NCBI GenBank assembly: GCA_043228905.1
Contig: JBHGNT010000007.1
Location: forward strand, 22,072,001 to 22,136,000
Reading direction: 5' to 3'
DNA: 64,000 nt
Origin: Azolla caroliniana
Taxonomy: Eukaryota; Polypodiophyta
Positions 62,372 to 64,000 of the stretch are shown here, piece after piece. The notes under the pieces are model-generated. The model searched no databases. It saw nothing but the letters and a program-made list of their open reading frames with translations, and had not been told where the DNA came from. The number at the start of each line of letters is the position of its first letter. Position 1 is the stretch's first letter. Both the position numbers and the translations under genes were made by a program.

Positions 62372-63622
62372 CAGGTACAATGTGTTGATCTTCTAGGCTC
62401 GAGCCACAATCAGGCTTCCTTTGCTAAATTTCATGACTCCGTTCCGGATGCTACCCCATGTAGCCTTCATCATCTAGCCGACCGGTTGATATCAGGTTCA
62501 ACCGAACCTCCGGAACGTGTTGGACATCCTTTAGCAGCGGCTTGCACCCGGTTGATGTCATCAACCACACATGTCCTATGCCAACGATTCGGCAGGTACC
62601 TTCATTCCCCATCCGGACACAACCATGATCTTCAGCTGTGTAGGATGAGAAGCATTTCGAGTCTGGTGTCAGTCAAATGGAACGACGCTCCAGAATTGAC
62701 AACCCACGTTGTCTCGTCGCTGACAAGAGCTCGCTCTCCTCAGCAATGAGCATCAATTCTTCTTCACTTGTCACAATCGTTGATGTTCCTTTTCTCTCCG
62801 AACCTTTCTGGTCCAAACCTTTCTTCGAATCGGCACTGTCGGTTCCTTTCTCTTTCCTGAAATTCTGATAGTTCCCTAGCTTTCCGCAATAAAAGCAAGT
62901 GGGCCTTCCCCTTGACTTCGACCTCGTCCCCGATTTTTCCCGGTATTGGGGACTCTGATACCGGCCTCTTCCCCGGTTATGGTCATCATCCGTGACCAAG
63001 ACCTTCGGATCAGTTCCGGACTCCTAATCCTTCCGGCAAGTTTCTTCATCTAGCAAGCTTGATTTTACCTTTGCTAGGGACAATTGCTTTCCTTCCGGCC
63101 CGGCGTTGCCCAAAGTGACAACTAACGTCTCCCAACTATCCGGGAGGGAACCGACCAGGAGCAATGCAAGTACCTCGTCGGCTAGAGGTACTTCGAGCAA
63201 AGTTGTTTGGTTTATGAGCCCCTGAAATGCGTTCATGTGCTCCGCCATGCTGGATCCGTCCCGGTATCGGAGTTTCACTAACTTCCGGAATACCGAAACC
63301 CGATTTACGGCGTTTTTACTCTCCAGCATGGTGCCGATTTTTTCCCAAAGCACATGAGCCTTACTTTCTTCATTGAAGTTGTTGTACAGGCTCATGTCGA
63401 TGAAGCACCGTATGTATGTCGTTGTCTTCATGTGCATCACCTCCCATGTCCCGGCATCAATCTTATCTGGTTTCTTATCCCCGAACTGTACCAGCAACCA
63501 GAGATCCTTGACCACGAGCATATCCCTCATCTTCGACTTCCACACTAGGTAGTTGGAGCGGGTGAGCTTGAACATGCTGCCGAATGATTCTTCCATTTCC
63601 TTTGTATGCTTTGATACCAGAT
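62372..63622 (-). pseudogene. Element J: truncated F-family copia gag and protease
   Basis: On the minus strand, gag (63596-63024) reads LTRSNYLVWKSKMRDMLVVK, NAVNRVSVFRKLVKLRYRDG and SSMAEHMNAFQGLINQTTLL. A zinc-knuckle-like CFYCGKLGNYQNF (second part altered) follows near 62900. The protease and following region match element F (RIVGIGHVWLMTS-type and IRNGVMKFSKGSLIVARA, then TAG) and stop at 62372 against the element I LTR. The primer site TGGTATCAAAGC is at 63608-63619. The pol half is missing. Its structure is consistent with element I having inserted into it. Confidence 0.8.
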
Positions 63623-64000
63623 TGTGCGGAAATAATGCTCGGCCACAACTGAGTCTTCAACAAGCAATAGAAGAGAACAAACTAAAACCGAGATGACATA
63701 GGACATTAACGTGGAAATCCCTAAATGGGAAAAACCACAGGAGCCCATAGACTCCAACTATCACTATGAGAGGAGGAATAGAATGTGAGACTCAGAGGCA
63801 ACGACCTCGAGCTCTATGTCTTCGCCAAACCGGTGGTTACAATAGAAAACTAGTTCTCTATCTCTCTCTCCCTCTCTCACTCTCTATATACAACAATATA
63901 CAACAACACCATATCACTACACTCACTTAACTACATAAAGTGATTGCCCTAAGTCATATTTATACTTATATGAATTTAGGGCTATTTACAAATATAGCCT
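63623..64000 (-). repeat. Element J 5' LTR (runs off the window)
   Basis: Starts TGTGCGG three bases beyond the primer site. Its right part (TAGGGCTATTTACAAATATAGC) is the inverted counterpart of the element F LTR region at 40325-40375. No gene. Confidence 0.75.

Overview
This window looks like gene-poor nuclear DNA from a plant-type eukaryote. I found no convincing intact host protein-coding gene. Plant affinity is suggested by copia polyproteins with an initiator-Met primer site, plant-style Ty3 chromodomain and OTA-type elements, and a tRNA-Cys-like sequence resembling plant nuclear tRNA-Cys. Two Ty3 lineages (A/D and E) look more like fungal or Tf1/sushi elements than seed-plant ones. That mix would suit a non-seed plant (bryophyte, lycophyte or fern), but the species cannot be named from sequence alone.

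The substrate of the left and middle window is a degenerate array of tRNA-Cys-like units, about 70 bp each, one every 165-235 bp. It appears as three blocks (about 6507-9926, 20115-20844, 36717-37236) and a remnant (39315-39360). The blocks were separated by later insertions.

Layout: A (1-6501, minus), a decayed Ty3 element with a tRNA-Trp-like primer site. Array block 1. B (9932-20114, minus), an OTA-type Ty3 element with CGAAT target duplication, whose single gag-pol frame is interrupted only by TAG codons and which carries a large third reading frame after integrase. Array block 2. C (20845-36711, minus), a relative of B with an internal deletion. D (21650-31996, plus), an A-family relative without pol, sits inside C. 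E (25766-31514, plus), an essentially intact Ty3 chromovirus, sits inside the 3' LTR of D. E's LTRs differ only in a CT microsatellite. Array block 3. Then a broken DUF7869-like gene (37380-39025) inserted in the array, and a LINE endonuclease fragment (39363-39731, minus).

The right third is mostly copia DNA. F (39979-45597, plus) is intact and inserted, with AAGAT duplication, into the reverse transcriptase of an older copy of its own family. G (minus) and H (plus) are decayed relatives lying head to head. I' (55190-56318) is a duplicated 3' portion of the decayed Ty3 chromodomain element I (57445-62371). J (62372-64000, minus) is a truncated F-family copy.

Most coding DNA here therefore serves retrotransposition: gag forms particles, protease matures the polyprotein, reverse transcriptase/RNase H copies the RNA, and integrase inserts the DNA. 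E and F are the only copies that look capable of encoding a full set. The best signals for follow-up are the apparent self-priming and -1 frameshift apparatus of E, the third reading frame shared by B and C, the amber-only decay of B, and the tRNA-like array.
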